A stretch of 64,000 nucleotides of DNA, taken from Croceicoccus bisphenolivorans (lineage in GTDB: Bacteria; Pseudomonadota; Alphaproteobacteria; Sphingomonadales; Sphingomonadaceae). Location of the stretch: contig NZ_LRSE01000001.1 in NCBI RefSeq assembly GCF_001634625.1, positions 280,510-344,509 of the forward strand, written 5' to 3'. The position numbers were made by a program, and so were the translations under genes. Of the stretch, positions 54,990 through 63,423 are shown one piece after another. The notes beneath the pieces are model-generated. The model saw nothing but the letters and a program-made list of their open reading frames with translations, searched no databases and was not told the DNA's origin. Each line of letters begins with the position of its first letter. Within the stretch, counting starts at the first letter, position 1.

Positions 54990-56222
54990 ATGTCTATCGA
55001 ATCGACCGTGGCTCCGGCGCGCGGCACGCTTGTCGAAGCCGCTGCCGTCAGCGCTGCATCGGGCAAGGAGGCGCTGCTCGAACGCGCGTTCGCCTTCCTG
55101 TTTCGCGGCCTTGTCTATCCGCAGATCTGGGAAGACCCGGTGGCCGACATAGCCGGGCTGGACATCGGCCCCGACGACCGCATCGTCACGATCGCCAGCG
55201 GCGGATGCAATGCGCTCAGCTACCTCACCGCCGATCCGGCGCAAGTCATGGCGGTCGATCTCAACGCGGCACACGTGGCGCTCAACCGGCTGAAGCATGC
55301 CGCCGTGCTGTACCTGCCGGATTACGAGCATTTCCATGCCTTTTTCGCCGGCGCCAACACCCGCGCCAACGTGGCGGCATACCACGCCTATCTCGCGCCC
55401 CGTCTTGACGATGCGACACGGGGCTATTGGGAATCGCGCGACCTGTCCGGCCGCAGGCGCATCCATCACTTCGGGCGGAATTTCTATCGGCAGGGGCTGT
55501 TGGGCACTTTCATCGGCCTTGCCCATTTCCTTGCCCGTATTCACGGCGAGGACCCGCGCCGCCTGCTCGAAGCACGCGACATTGCCGAACAGCGCCACTT
55601 GTTCGAAACCCGCGTGCTGCCGCTGTTCGACCGTCCGCTCGTCCGCTGGCTGACGGGGCAGAAGGCATCGCTGTTCGGCCTCGGCATTCCGCCTGCCCAA
55701 TATGCCAAGCTGTCCGGCGGGCGGGCGATGGCAGACGTGCTTCGCGAGCGGCTGGAGAAGCTGACCTGCGACTTCGCCTTTGCCGACAACTACTTCGCAT
55801 GGCAGGCTTTTTCGCGCGGCTACGAGCCTGCGGACAAGGCGAGCCTTCCGCCCTACCTGCAACGCGAAAACCATGCTGCGCTGAAAGAGCGGATCGCGCG
55901 CATCTCGGTGCAACAGGCGAACATGACGGACTTTCTGGGCGCGCAGGATGCACAGGGGATCGACTGCTACCTGTTCCTCGATGCGCAGGACTGGATGACC
56001 GATGCCCAGCTCAACGCATTGTGGAGCCAGGTTTGCCGCACCGCACGGCCCGGTGCGCGCGTCCTGTTCCGCACTGCCGCCGAACCCTCGCTACTGCCGG
56101 GCAGGCTCGATCCCGCGCTGCTGGCGCTGTGGGATTATCAGGAAGACCGCTCGCGCGAACTTTCCGCGCAGGACCGTTCGGCCATCTACGGCGCGACGCA
56201 TCTCTATGTCCGGCGCGGCTGA
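54990..56222 (+). CDS. btaA: BtaA, SAM:diacylglycerol 3-amino-3-carboxypropyltransferase
   Basis: A 410-residue DUF3419-family protein, matching the length of Rhodobacter BtaA (about 414). It moves the aminocarboxypropyl part of SAM to diacylglycerol, the first step of the phosphorus-free betaine lipid DGTS. Visible features: VYPQIWEDPVADI, SAM site IVTIASGGCNALSYL followed by VMAVDLNAAHVALNRLKHAA, and DCYLFLDAQDWM. GGGGAACGAG precedes the ATG at 54990; another Met at 54968 exists. The btaB gene is immediately downstream. In Sinorhizobium and Rhodobacter this pathway is induced by phosphate limitation. Confidence 0.9.
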   Translation: MSIESTVAPARGTLVEAAAVSAASGKEALLERAFAFLFRGLVYPQIWEDPVADIAGLDIGPDDRIVTIASGGCNALSYLTADPAQVMAVDLNAAHVALNRLKHAAVLYLPDYEHFHAFFAGANTRANVAAYHAYLAPRLDDATRGYWESRDLSGRRRIHHFGRNFYRQGLLGTFIGLAHFLARIHGEDPRRLLEARDIAEQRHLFETRVLPLFDRPLVRWLTGQKASLFGLGIPPAQYAKLSGGRAMADVLRERLEKLTCDFAFADNYFAWQAFSRGYEPADKASLPPYLQRENHAALKERIARISVQQANMTDFLGAQDAQGIDCYLFLDAQDWMTDAQLNALWSQVCRTARPGARVLFRTAAEPSLLPGRLDPALLALWDYQEDRSRELSAQDRSAIYGATHLYVRRG

Positions 56223-56223
56223 G

Positions 56224-56895
56224 ATGGACGGTATCGACACGGCAGACCGCGCCTCGCTGGCGCACGCGCGCCAGATGGATACGATGTACCGCGTGCAGCG
56301 CCATTTCTACGATCTGACGCGTAAATACTACCTGCTGGGTCGGGACAGGTTGATTCGCGAACTTGCCGTGCCGGATGGCGGCCACGTGCTCGAAATAGGG
56401 TGCGGCACTGCGCGCAACCTCGAACTGATCGGCAACCGCTATCCCGCGGCCAGCCTCCACGGTCTCGACATCTCGGCCGAAATGCTGGTTTCCGCCCGCA
56501 AGCGGATGGACCGCACGGGACGGCGCTATGCACTAGGTCTTGGCGATGCGACGGCGTTCGATCCCGACCGCGTGTTCGGGCGCGGGGAATTCGACAGCAT
56601 CGTCATGTCCTATACCCTGTCGATGATCCCCGACTGGACTCGCGCGCTTGACCATGCGGCCGGAATGCTCGCACCGGGCGGATCGCTCCACGTCGTCGAC
56701 TTCGGACAGCAGAAACGCCTGCCGCAATGGACGGGCGCGCTGCTTCGGGCATGGCTGGCGAGGTTCCATGTCACGCCGCGCGCGGACCTGTTCACGGCGG
56801 CGCAGGATTGCTGCCAACGTCGCGGCCTGAGCCTCGTCATGGCCAGCCCCTGTCGCGACTACGCCCGGATGGTCACCTTGCGCAGAGCGGGCTGA
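56224..56895 (+). CDS. btaB: BtaB, N-methyltransferase of betaine lipid synthesis
   Basis: A 223-residue class I methyltransferase. RQMDTMYRVQRHFYDLTRKY is the BtaB N-terminus, HVLEIGCGTARNLELI motif I, and SIVMSYTLSMIPDW motif IV. It adds three methyl groups to the headgroup made by BtaA. It begins one base after the btaA stop (an in-frame ATG at 56206 within btaA is an alternative), so the two are coupled. It ends 7 bases from the convergent pgsA stop, placing the phosphorus-free and the phospholipid headgroup genes side by side. Confidence 0.9.
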   Translation: MDGIDTADRASLAHARQMDTMYRVQRHFYDLTRKYYLLGRDRLIRELAVPDGGHVLEIGCGTARNLELIGNRYPAASLHGLDISAEMLVSARKRMDRTGRRYALGLGDATAFDPDRVFGRGEFDSIVMSYTLSMIPDWTRALDHAAGMLAPGGSLHVVDFGQQKRLPQWTGALLRAWLARFHVTPRADLFTAAQDCCQRRGLSLVMASPCRDYARMVTLRRAG

Positions 56896-56902
56896 GCCGC
56901 AA

Positions 56903-57454
56903 TCAATCCATATGGCGCAGACCGATGCGCAGGTAATCCCAGCCGGTCAGCACCGTCAGCACTGCCGCCGCCCAGAGCGAGCCGATGCCCACCTGATAGA
57001 CGAACTGTGCCTGCGGAAAGGCACCCGACAGGATCAACGCGCCCAGCGACACCATCTGGAACGTCGTCTTCCACTTGGCCAGTTTCGACACCGGAACCGA
57101 AACCTGCACGCCCGCAAGGAACTCCCGAAGGCCGGAAACCATTATCTCCCTGAGAAGGATGACAAGAGCGGCAAGGACATGCAGCCACGAAATGATCCCC
57201 GTGTGCACCAGCACAAGGATGACGGCGGCGACCATGATCTTGTCGGCGATGGGATCGAGGAAGATGCCAAGACGGCTGACCCTACCGCTTGAACGGGCCA
57301 GCATGCCGTCGAAGTAGTCGGTAATACCGGCGACACAGTAAAGCGCGAAAGCGATCAGGTGACCCATTTGCCAACCCGGCCACCACAACAGGAATACCAG
57401 CAGTGGTACCGCGAATATCCGCGACATTGTCAGAAGGTTCGGAAGTGTCAGCAT
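56903..57454 (-). CDS. pgsA: Phosphatidylglycerophosphate synthase
   Basis: A 183-residue inner-membrane enzyme (CDP-diacylglycerol plus glycerol-3-phosphate). It has 4-5 hydrophobic helices and the CDP-alcohol motif DGMLARSSGRVSRLGIFLDP with the closing ADK just after (DG-x2-AR-x8-G-x3-D-x3-D). Start at MLTLPNLLTMSRI, the usual PgsA N-terminus; a longer frame upstream lacks a Shine-Dalgarno sequence and would be untypical. It is convergent with btaB and divergent from the LplT-like transporter. Confidence 0.92.
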   Translation of the reverse strand: MLTLPNLLTMSRIFAVPLLVFLLWWPGWQMGHLIAFALYCVAGITDYFDGMLARSSGRVSRLGIFLDPIADKIMVAAVILVLVHTGIISWLHVLAALVILLREIMVSGLREFLAGVQVSVPVSKLAKWKTTFQMVSLGALILSGAFPQAQFVYQVGIGSLWAAAVLTVLTGWDYLRIGLRHMD

Positions 57455-57594
57455 TATCTCAAGCTTTGGCCCATAAAGGCGCATAGCGTGAAACGCGTGA
57501 CGGCAAAAGCAGGCATGAGCCGCAACTGGGCAAAAGCGCTGCCGGGGGTTGTGCCGCAGGCCTTTCCCTTTAAGGACGTTGGCACCGGGCACGT

Positions 57595-58902
57595 ATGACG
57601 ACATCGACCCACCTCCTCGCGCGTCGGCGCTTCCTGCCCGTGTTCGCGACCCAGATGCTGGGCGCGTTCAACGACAATCTCTATAAGAACGCGATGGTGC
57701 TGTTCGTGGTGTACTCGGTGTACTCCTCGACTGCGGAGGAAGCGAAATTCTCCGCCATCGCATCGGGGCTGTTCACGATACCCTATGTACTGCTGTCGGC
57801 GCTGTCGGGCCAGCTGGCCGACATGCGCGACAAGGCGGCGATCATCCGCATCGTGAAGCTGGCGGAAATCGGTATCATGACCATCGGCGCCGCAGGGCTG
57901 CTGCTGGCATGGCAGGGCATGATGGTGACCACGCTTGCCATTCCGCTGATGCTGGTGGCGCTGACCGGTCTTGGCGCCCATTCCACCTTTTTCGGCCCGA
58001 TCAAGTACGCGATCCTGCCGCAGCATCTGGAAAAACACGAAGTGCTCTCAGGCACGGGACTGGTGGAGGCTGGGACTTATCTTGCCATTCTTGCCGGCAC
58101 GATCTTGGCCGGTTTCATTTCGGTGGAGGTTGCCGCGGCAATCGTCATGGTGACCGCCGTGATCGGCTATTTCACCGGACGGCAGGTGCCCCCCGCCCCG
58201 GCGCAGGCGGTGGGAGAGAAAGTCGACTTCAATATCCTCCGCTCGTCCTGCAAGGTCGTGCGCGCCACGATGGAGGACAAGCGCGTCTTCTACGCAATCC
58301 TTGCGATCAGCTTTTTTTGGACCATCGGCGCGATCCTGTTCATCGAATTTCCGCCACTGGCCAAGAACGTGCTGACTGCTGACAAGGCCGTGGCAAGCCT
58401 GTTTCTCGTGGTCTTTTCCATCGGCGTGGCGATCGGGTCGATGTCGATCAACGTCCTTTTGAAAGGCGACGTATCGGCCCGCCATGCCCCTGTCTCCGTT
58501 GTCGTCATGGGCCTTTTCGTCGTGGCCTTCCACCTTGTGTGCAAGGCATGGGTCCCGCACGTGGGGCTCTACTCGGTCATGGAATTCGTGAAGCTGCCAC
58601 TGGCCATACCGCTGCTTGTCTGCCTGCTGGGCATTGCGATTGCGGGCGGCATGTTCGTCGTGCCGCTCTATGCGTTCCTCACCACCGTGGTCGACAAGTC
58701 GCAGACTGCACGCACCGTGGCGGCCAATAATATCGTCAATTCCGCCGCGATGGCGGGCGGTGCGCTGGTGGCCATGGGGCTGACCGGCCTTGGCGTTTCC
58801 ATCGTCGATCAGCTCTTGCTGGCGGCGGCGATGTGTATCGTGTCGGCGTGGCTGGGGTGGATCCTCTACCGCGCCGAACTGGAGCTTGTTCCAGCCGAAT
58901 AG
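57595..58902 (+). CDS. LplT-like major facilitator transporter
   Basis: A 435-residue, 12-helix MFS protein. The N-terminus FLPVFATQMLGAFNDNLYKNAM is the diagnostic signature of the LplT branch, the lysophospholipid flippase that works with the acyltransferase Aas; GPIKYAILPQHL is another shared block. LplT returns lysophospholipids across the inner membrane for reacylation. Here the acyltransferase domain is not fused, and no aas gene is visible. The location next to pgsA and btaAB fits membrane-lipid upkeep. The ATG has a distant AAGGAC site. Confidence 0.86.
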   Translation: MTTSTHLLARRRFLPVFATQMLGAFNDNLYKNAMVLFVVYSVYSSTAEEAKFSAIASGLFTIPYVLLSALSGQLADMRDKAAIIRIVKLAEIGIMTIGAAGLLLAWQGMMVTTLAIPLMLVALTGLGAHSTFFGPIKYAILPQHLEKHEVLSGTGLVEAGTYLAILAGTILAGFISVEVAAAIVMVTAVIGYFTGRQVPPAPAQAVGEKVDFNILRSSCKVVRATMEDKRVFYAILAISFFWTIGAILFIEFPPLAKNVLTADKAVASLFLVVFSIGVAIGSMSINVLLKGDVSARHAPVSVVVMGLFVVAFHLVCKAWVPHVGLYSVMEFVKLPLAIPLLVCLLGIAIAGGMFVVPLYAFLTTVVDKSQTARTVAANNIVNSAAMAGGALVAMGLTGLGVSIVDQLLLAAAMCIVSAWLGWILYRAELELVPAE

Positions 58903-58906
58903 GCAG

Positions 58907-59122
58907 TCAGGCAATAAAGCCCATTACGGCAAGCAGGCAGGCCGAATAGGCCATCAGGAAATCGCGCGCATCCTGCATCGTTAGTTTCCAGCCCGAACGG
59001 GGTTCCCCTTCGTCTTTCAGCGCGACGAACCGGCGACGGCCAAACGTCGGGCGGCGTAGCACAGCGGCGCGAAACGGGCGGCGGGTCGGCTGGTCCGGAA
59101 GAATGACGGCTGCGTTCTGCAT
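58907..59122 (-). CDS. Small putative membrane protein
   Basis: A 71-residue protein. The first two thirds are basic and Arg-rich, the last 25 residues (DARDFLMAYSACLLAVMGFI) form one hydrophobic helix ending almost at the C-terminus, like a tail-anchored protein. Weak ribosome binding site. No family recognised; coding preference looks normal for the genome. The stop lies 5 bases from the convergent transporter stop, typical of genuine genes in this compact chromosome. Confidence 0.5.
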   Translation of the reverse strand: MQNAAVILPDQPTRRPFRAAVLRRPTFGRRRFVALKDEGEPRSGWKLTMQDARDFLMAYSACLLAVMGFIA

Positions 59123-59302
59123 GGTTTCAAGGCTCTGTCTGCTGGTGGCGATCGAACACCAAACCAACGCCCCTGCGGCGCTAACCGTTCCTTAACTATC
59201 GGCCTTTACAACGCTATCCAAGGGCCATTGCGCCATGCGCCCCGCAACGGGACAGGCGGGTTAACCATCGCCTTGCGCAGCAAACCGCAATCGCCGGATT
59301 GC

Positions 59303-59719
59303 TCAGCCCTTTTTCGCCATCGACAGGATTTTTTTCCATTCGTCCGGCATGACTTCGCTGACCGACAGGCGCGATTGTTTCACCAGTTCCATTTCCGAAA
59401 GATCGGGCGTCGCCTTCACGTGCTTCAACGTGACGGGATGCTCCAGCTTGCGAACAGGCTTCACCTTCACCGCGGCCCACTTGCCGGTCTCGTCCGTCGG
59501 GTCGGTGATGCCCGCCTCACTGATCTCGATCACGCCGACGATCTCGAGCCCGATGTTGGAGTGGTAGAAAAACGCCTGTTCGCCCTTCTTCATCGCGGCA
59601 AGGTTGTTCTTGGCGCGATGGTTGCGAACGCCGTCCCACGTCCCTTCCCCTTCGGCTACGAGGTCGTCGTAGGAATAGACATCGGGTTCGGACTTCATCA
59701 GCCAGTAGCGTTTGGCCAT
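59303..59719 (-). CDS. EVE-domain protein
   Basis: A 138-residue EVE-domain protein: KRYWLMKSEPDVYSYDDL at the start, TWDGVRNHRAKNNLAAMKKG in the middle, and EQAFFYHSNIGLEIVGVIEI. EVE domains are PUA-like and are thought to bind modified bases or RNA; the bacterial proteins are homologous to human THYN1 and to domains in modification-dependent restriction systems. Full-length single-domain form. No restriction genes are nearby. The 184-bp region before the next gene contains nothing recognisable. Confidence 0.9.
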   Translation of the reverse strand: MAKRYWLMKSEPDVYSYDDLVAEGEGTWDGVRNHRAKNNLAAMKKGEQAFFYHSNIGLEIVGVIEISEAGITDPTDETGKWAAVKVKPVRKLEHPVTLKHVKATPDLSEMELVKQSRLSVSEVMPDEWKKILSMAKKG

Positions 59720-59904
59720 CGCGTGGATTTTCCCTTGCTGCTTGCGCCGCGACTTCTAGTCTGAAGGGCCTTGAAGGCAAGCGCGGACCTACTTTTCATG
59801 AACAGTGCACGGCGTTCATGGACGTCCGGTCTAATCGATGGGCGCGTCACCCACGCATTCACGGGCGTGAGGACTTTCATTCCAACATACTGCTCACAAA
59901 CAGA

Positions 59905-61176
59905 TCAGGACGCGTGGCGCGCCAGTTGGCTAGCGCCGCCGAAATAGGCCGGGACGATACCGTCACGGCAAACGAGATGATCAAGCACCAGAACCGAACC
60001 ATCGTCCAGACCGCGGACGACCTTCGCGGCCACGGCAGCCGGTGCAGCCAGGGCGTTCAGCAATTCAGGTTGCGTGTTCAACCACAGGCCCTGTCCGACG
60101 CGGTTCTGCACGGGGTCCGCGCCTGCGCCGAACCCGGCGAGAGCCAGACGGGGTTGGGATTCCAGTGCTGCGGCGACGGCCTCTTCGATGGCCGCCTGCG
60201 CGTCGGTCACGGCGGCAGGAAGTGAGCCCTGTTTTACCATCCGGTCATGTGCCTGCTTGCCGAGGAACATGGCGCGGATCATGTTGCGTGGTTCGGCCCG
60301 CTGGATGAGGCTGGCGAAGACCGACATCTCGGACCGGATCGCCCCGTCGAGCGGCTGCATCATACCTAGCTCCACGCAATCGAGTATCGCAATTGGGGCA
60401 GGCTCATGCCCGAGCATGCGGGACAGTTCGCGCGCGCGGTGGGCCTCGATTACCGAAGCGTAATCGCGATGCGACATCGGCACCGCGCCTGCCCCATCCC
60501 AAGGCTGGACGGAATGCGCAGTATTGGAAAGCAGCCATGCCTCAGCGGCGGAGACTTCGTCGCCGGGCGCCACCACTTCATGCACCAGCCCGGCCTCCAG
60601 CGCGGCCTGTCCGGCAAATGTCCTTCCTTGAAGCAGCACCTCCAAGCCAGCCTCCACGCCCACCAGACGCGGCATCCTCTGCGTTCCGCCGGCGCCGGGC
60701 AAAAGGCCGACCTGACACTCCGGCAGTCCCAACATTGCACGAGGAGTGTCGCCCAGCACGCGATAGTGTGCGCCAAGCGCAAGCTCGCACCCTCCGCCAA
60801 GCGCCACCCCCGCGATTGCCGCCGCGACCGGCTTGCACGCGGTTTCAAGGCGCCGGATAGCATGGCTGAGCGGGAAAAAATGATTGAACGCGATATCAAA
60901 CCGATCGGCTTCCGGCGCGGCGACGATCATCTCGTAAGCAACGCCCAGTTCGGTAAGGTCTGCGCCAGCACAAAACCCGTTGTCCTTGCCGGAACGGACC
61001 ACCACGCCTTTCACGTCGGTCCGATGCAGCCACTCGGCAAACGCTCCCAATTCATGGATCGCCTTGTTTGAAAAGACGTTCATCGTCCGGTCCGGGCAGT
61101 CGAAGACAAGATGGACGATGCCATTGTCGTGCAAGTCTACGCGGAACTGGGTAAGGTCGGTGGGTATCGAAATCAT
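59905..61176 (-). CDS. Enoyl-CoA hydratase/isomerase with FadJ-like linker, no dehydrogenase domain
   Basis: A 423-residue protein. Residues 1-210 form a crotonase fold with both catalytic Glu in context: AIAGVALGGGCELALGAHY and MLGLPECQVGLLPGAGGT; the oxyanion segment CAGADLTEL is also intact. From about residue 220 it has the helical linker seen in FadB/FadJ alpha subunits (PIAILDCVELGMMQPLDGAI, SEMSVFASLI, RAMFLGKQ), but the 3-hydroxyacyl-CoA dehydrogenase domain is absent. It ends in a helical region of about 90 residues. Follows the BKACE gene by 36 bases in the same operon. Substrate unknown. Confidence 0.82.
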   Translation of the reverse strand: MISIPTDLTQFRVDLHDNGIVHLVFDCPDRTMNVFSNKAIHELGAFAEWLHRTDVKGVVVRSGKDNGFCAGADLTELGVAYEMIVAAPEADRFDIAFNHFFPLSHAIRRLETACKPVAAAIAGVALGGGCELALGAHYRVLGDTPRAMLGLPECQVGLLPGAGGTQRMPRLVGVEAGLEVLLQGRTFAGQAALEAGLVHEVVAPGDEVSAAEAWLLSNTAHSVQPWDGAGAVPMSHRDYASVIEAHRARELSRMLGHEPAPIAILDCVELGMMQPLDGAIRSEMSVFASLIQRAEPRNMIRAMFLGKQAHDRMVKQGSLPAAVTDAQAAIEEAVAAALESQPRLALAGFGAGADPVQNRVGQGLWLNTQPELLNALAAPAAVAAKVVRGLDDGSVLVLDHLVCRDGIVPAYFGGASQLARHAS

Positions 61177-61212
61177 GTTTCGGCTTTCGCGTCCAGCAAT
61201 TGATCGGTGAAT

Positions 61213-62142
61213 TCAGAAGGCGACCTTGTCGCCGCCCTTAAGAGAGAGGATCTGGCGCGCATCATCGGGCGTCGCGATCTCGCAACCCAGGCTTTCGAGA
61301 ATCTGGCGCACCTTGATCACTTGCGCGGCATTGGTTTCAGCCAGTTGCCCCTTGCCCAGCCAGAGGCTGTCTTCGAGTCCGACACGCACATGCCCGCCCA
61401 TGCTGGCCGCCATCGCAGCCACCGGCATCTGGTTGGCGCCCGCCGCGAGAACCGACCATTCATAATCCTCACCGAACAGGCGGTCCGCAGTGCGCTTCAT
61501 GTGCATCACGTCTTCCGGATGCGCGCCGATGCCGCCCAGCAGGCCGAAGCAGGTCTGGATGAACAAGGGCCCCTCAACCAGCCCTTCGCGCCAGAAGTAA
61601 TGCAGATTGTACAGGTGGCTGGTGTCGTAACACTCGAACTCGTAGCGCGTGCCGGTCTTGTTCAATGTGTCGAGGGCGTAGCGGATATCCCTGAAGCTGT
61701 TGCGGAAAACAAGGTCGTGGCTCGCCTCCAGCATCTCCGGCTCCCAATCGTGCTTCCACTCCCTGTCGCGCTTCAGCATCGGGAAAAGGCCGAAATTCAT
61801 CGAACCCATGTTCAGGCTGGCGACTTCCGGCTGCCATGTTTCTGCAGGCTTCACCCGGTATTCGACCGGCATATAGGGCGATGCGCCGGTGGTGATGTTC
61901 ACCACGACGTTGCTCGATTGCTTGATTACCTTGAGAAAAGGATCGAAATCCTGCGGCTCGTGCACCGGCTTGCCGGTTGCCGGATCGCGGGCATGCAAGT
62001 GGACGATCGCGGCGCCCGCCTGGGCCGCGCCAAGCGCGCTTTCGGCGATCTCTTGCGGGGTAATCGGCAGGTAAGGCGACATTGAAGGCGTGTGTATAGA
62101 GCCGGTAACGGCGCAGCTGATGATCGTCTTTTTTCGGGCCAT
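61213..62142 (-). CDS. Beta-keto acid cleavage enzyme (BKACE, DUF849)
   Basis: A 309-residue TIM-barrel enzyme of the BKACE family, which joins a beta-keto acid with acetyl-CoA and releases acetoacetate and a new CoA ester. AAIVHLHARDPATGKP carries the zinc-binding His pair, VVVNITTGASPYM and YECYDTSHL-like region (FECYDTSHLYNLHYF) are family blocks, and VRVGLEDSLWLGKGQLAETN is the C-terminal signature. ATG at 62142 was chosen because GGGAGAGGG lies directly before it; ATG at 62160 would overlap the CoA-transferase stop by 4 bases and is the alternative. Substrate class not predictable by eye. Confidence 0.9.
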   Translation of the reverse strand: MARKKTIISCAVTGSIHTPSMSPYLPITPQEIAESALGAAQAGAAIVHLHARDPATGKPVHEPQDFDPFLKVIKQSSNVVVNITTGASPYMPVEYRVKPAETWQPEVASLNMGSMNFGLFPMLKRDREWKHDWEPEMLEASHDLVFRNSFRDIRYALDTLNKTGTRYEFECYDTSHLYNLHYFWREGLVEGPLFIQTCFGLLGGIGAHPEDVMHMKRTADRLFGEDYEWSVLAAGANQMPVAAMAASMGGHVRVGLEDSLWLGKGQLAETNAAQVIKVRQILESLGCEIATPDDARQILSLKGGDKVAF

Positions 62143-62156
62143 CCGCCCTCTCCCAT

Positions 62157-63398
62157 TCATATTGTACGGGCTGTTTCGGCCCAGGCTTGTTCCAATGCGT
62201 CGCGATGCAAGGGCGATGCCACCGCGATCAGTTCACGGGCACGCCCGTCATGACTTTTCCCGCGCAAGTCTGCCGCTCCATGTTCCGTCACAACCACATC
62301 GATATCGAACCGCGAGAGCGAGACCGGACCAAAGGCATCTCGCGGCGGTACGATGCGGCCCTGTCCCTTTGCGGTCGAGGGCAGCGCGACGATGCGCAAT
62401 CCGTCCTTACCCACCCTCGCCCCGCGCGCGAAATCGCTGGCTCCGCCGGGGCCGGAAAGGAACCCGCGCGAAGACGCCTCGGCATATCCCTGTCCGAACA
62501 GATCGACGCTCATGACCGAATTGATCGTAACCAGCCGAGCCGTGTTCGCCAGCGCCGCCGGATCGTGAGTGACCGATACCGGACGCATGGCGAACGCCGG
62601 CTCGGACAGCGCGGCATAAAGTTCCGCGCTGCCAATTGCCGAGCCTATCACCGCCGGCGTGTCGGCTGCGACCGCTCCGGACCTGACAAGTCGCAAGACG
62701 CCGTCTCCGCCAAGCCCCGAGTGGATCTTCATACGCCGCCTGTCATGCAGCCGATCCAGCACCGCATCAGGCAGCTTGCCGAGGCCAACCTGGATGGTCA
62801 TTCCGTCCTCAACGAAGTCTGCCACATTCCGGGCGATCGCATCGGATATTGCGTCACTTCCGCCACTGGCCATTGTGCGCAGCGGTTGTTCCTCTTCGAA
62901 GAATGCGGTCAGGTCCGCAAAGGGGATCGCCGGTCCGTCCGCCGCACGCGGCATCGCCGGATTGATGTGCGCGATGCAGAACTTTGCATTGCGCCATAGA
63001 TCCGGACCGAAACCCGCATCGACCCCGAAGCTGCACAGGCCGTTCGCATCGGGTGGTGTCAGCATAACCATCACCACATCGGGCGGATTTGAAGCATACC
63101 AGCGAACGATATCCTGATAGCAAAGCGGCAAAAATGTCCCGCGCGGCCCCTCTGCCCTGATCTCAGGTGTCTGGAAGAACGTAACGATCGCGCTTTGCGA
63201 CCCCGCGTTCCAGGTTCCCTTGTTCAGCCCCGCAACAAAGATGCCGGAAAACCTGGCCTTTCCGAGAGCGACACCCGCCAGCTCCACCTCGCTTAATAGC
63301 AGGTCGCTCTCCGCCGCACAGGAAGACACGTAGACGTGCATTCCCGGCGGCAGGACAGCAGCCAGATCACCTTTGCCGAGGCGAAGGGGTGCGGGCAT
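62157..63398 (-). CDS. Acetyl-CoA hydrolase/transferase family CoA-transferase
   Basis: A 413-residue class I CoA-transferase related to 4-hydroxybutyrate CoA-transferase. Features: DIVRWYASNPPDVVMVMLTP, TIQVGLGKLPDAVLDRL, IHSGLGGDGVLRLV, the region GSAIGSAELYAALSE holding the probable catalytic Glu, GFLSGPGGASDFARGA (the CoA oxyanion loop) and DVVVTEHGAADLRGK. It should load or shift CoA between acids. It is between the crotonase and BKACE genes, overlapping the latter's upstream ATG; one operon. Confidence 0.88.
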   Translation of the reverse strand: MPAPLRLGKGDLAAVLPPGMHVYVSSCAAESDLLLSEVELAGVALGKARFSGIFVAGLNKGTWNAGSQSAIVTFFQTPEIRAEGPRGTFLPLCYQDIVRWYASNPPDVVMVMLTPPDANGLCSFGVDAGFGPDLWRNAKFCIAHINPAMPRAADGPAIPFADLTAFFEEEQPLRTMASGGSDAISDAIARNVADFVEDGMTIQVGLGKLPDAVLDRLHDRRRMKIHSGLGGDGVLRLVRSGAVAADTPAVIGSAIGSAELYAALSEPAFAMRPVSVTHDPAALANTARLVTINSVMSVDLFGQGYAEASSRGFLSGPGGASDFARGARVGKDGLRIVALPSTAKGQGRIVPPRDAFGPVSLSRFDIDVVVTEHGAADLRGKSHDGRARELIAVASPLHRDALEQAWAETARTI

Positions 63399-63423
63399 TC
63401 TTTTTGCGACCTGCCTCCGTTGC

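Noticed and set aside
57490..57507. Pho box upstream of pgsA (CCGTCAC-gcgt-TTCACGC on the minus strand)
   Set aside because: The second half does not match GTGTMAY or CTGTCAY; only one good half-site.
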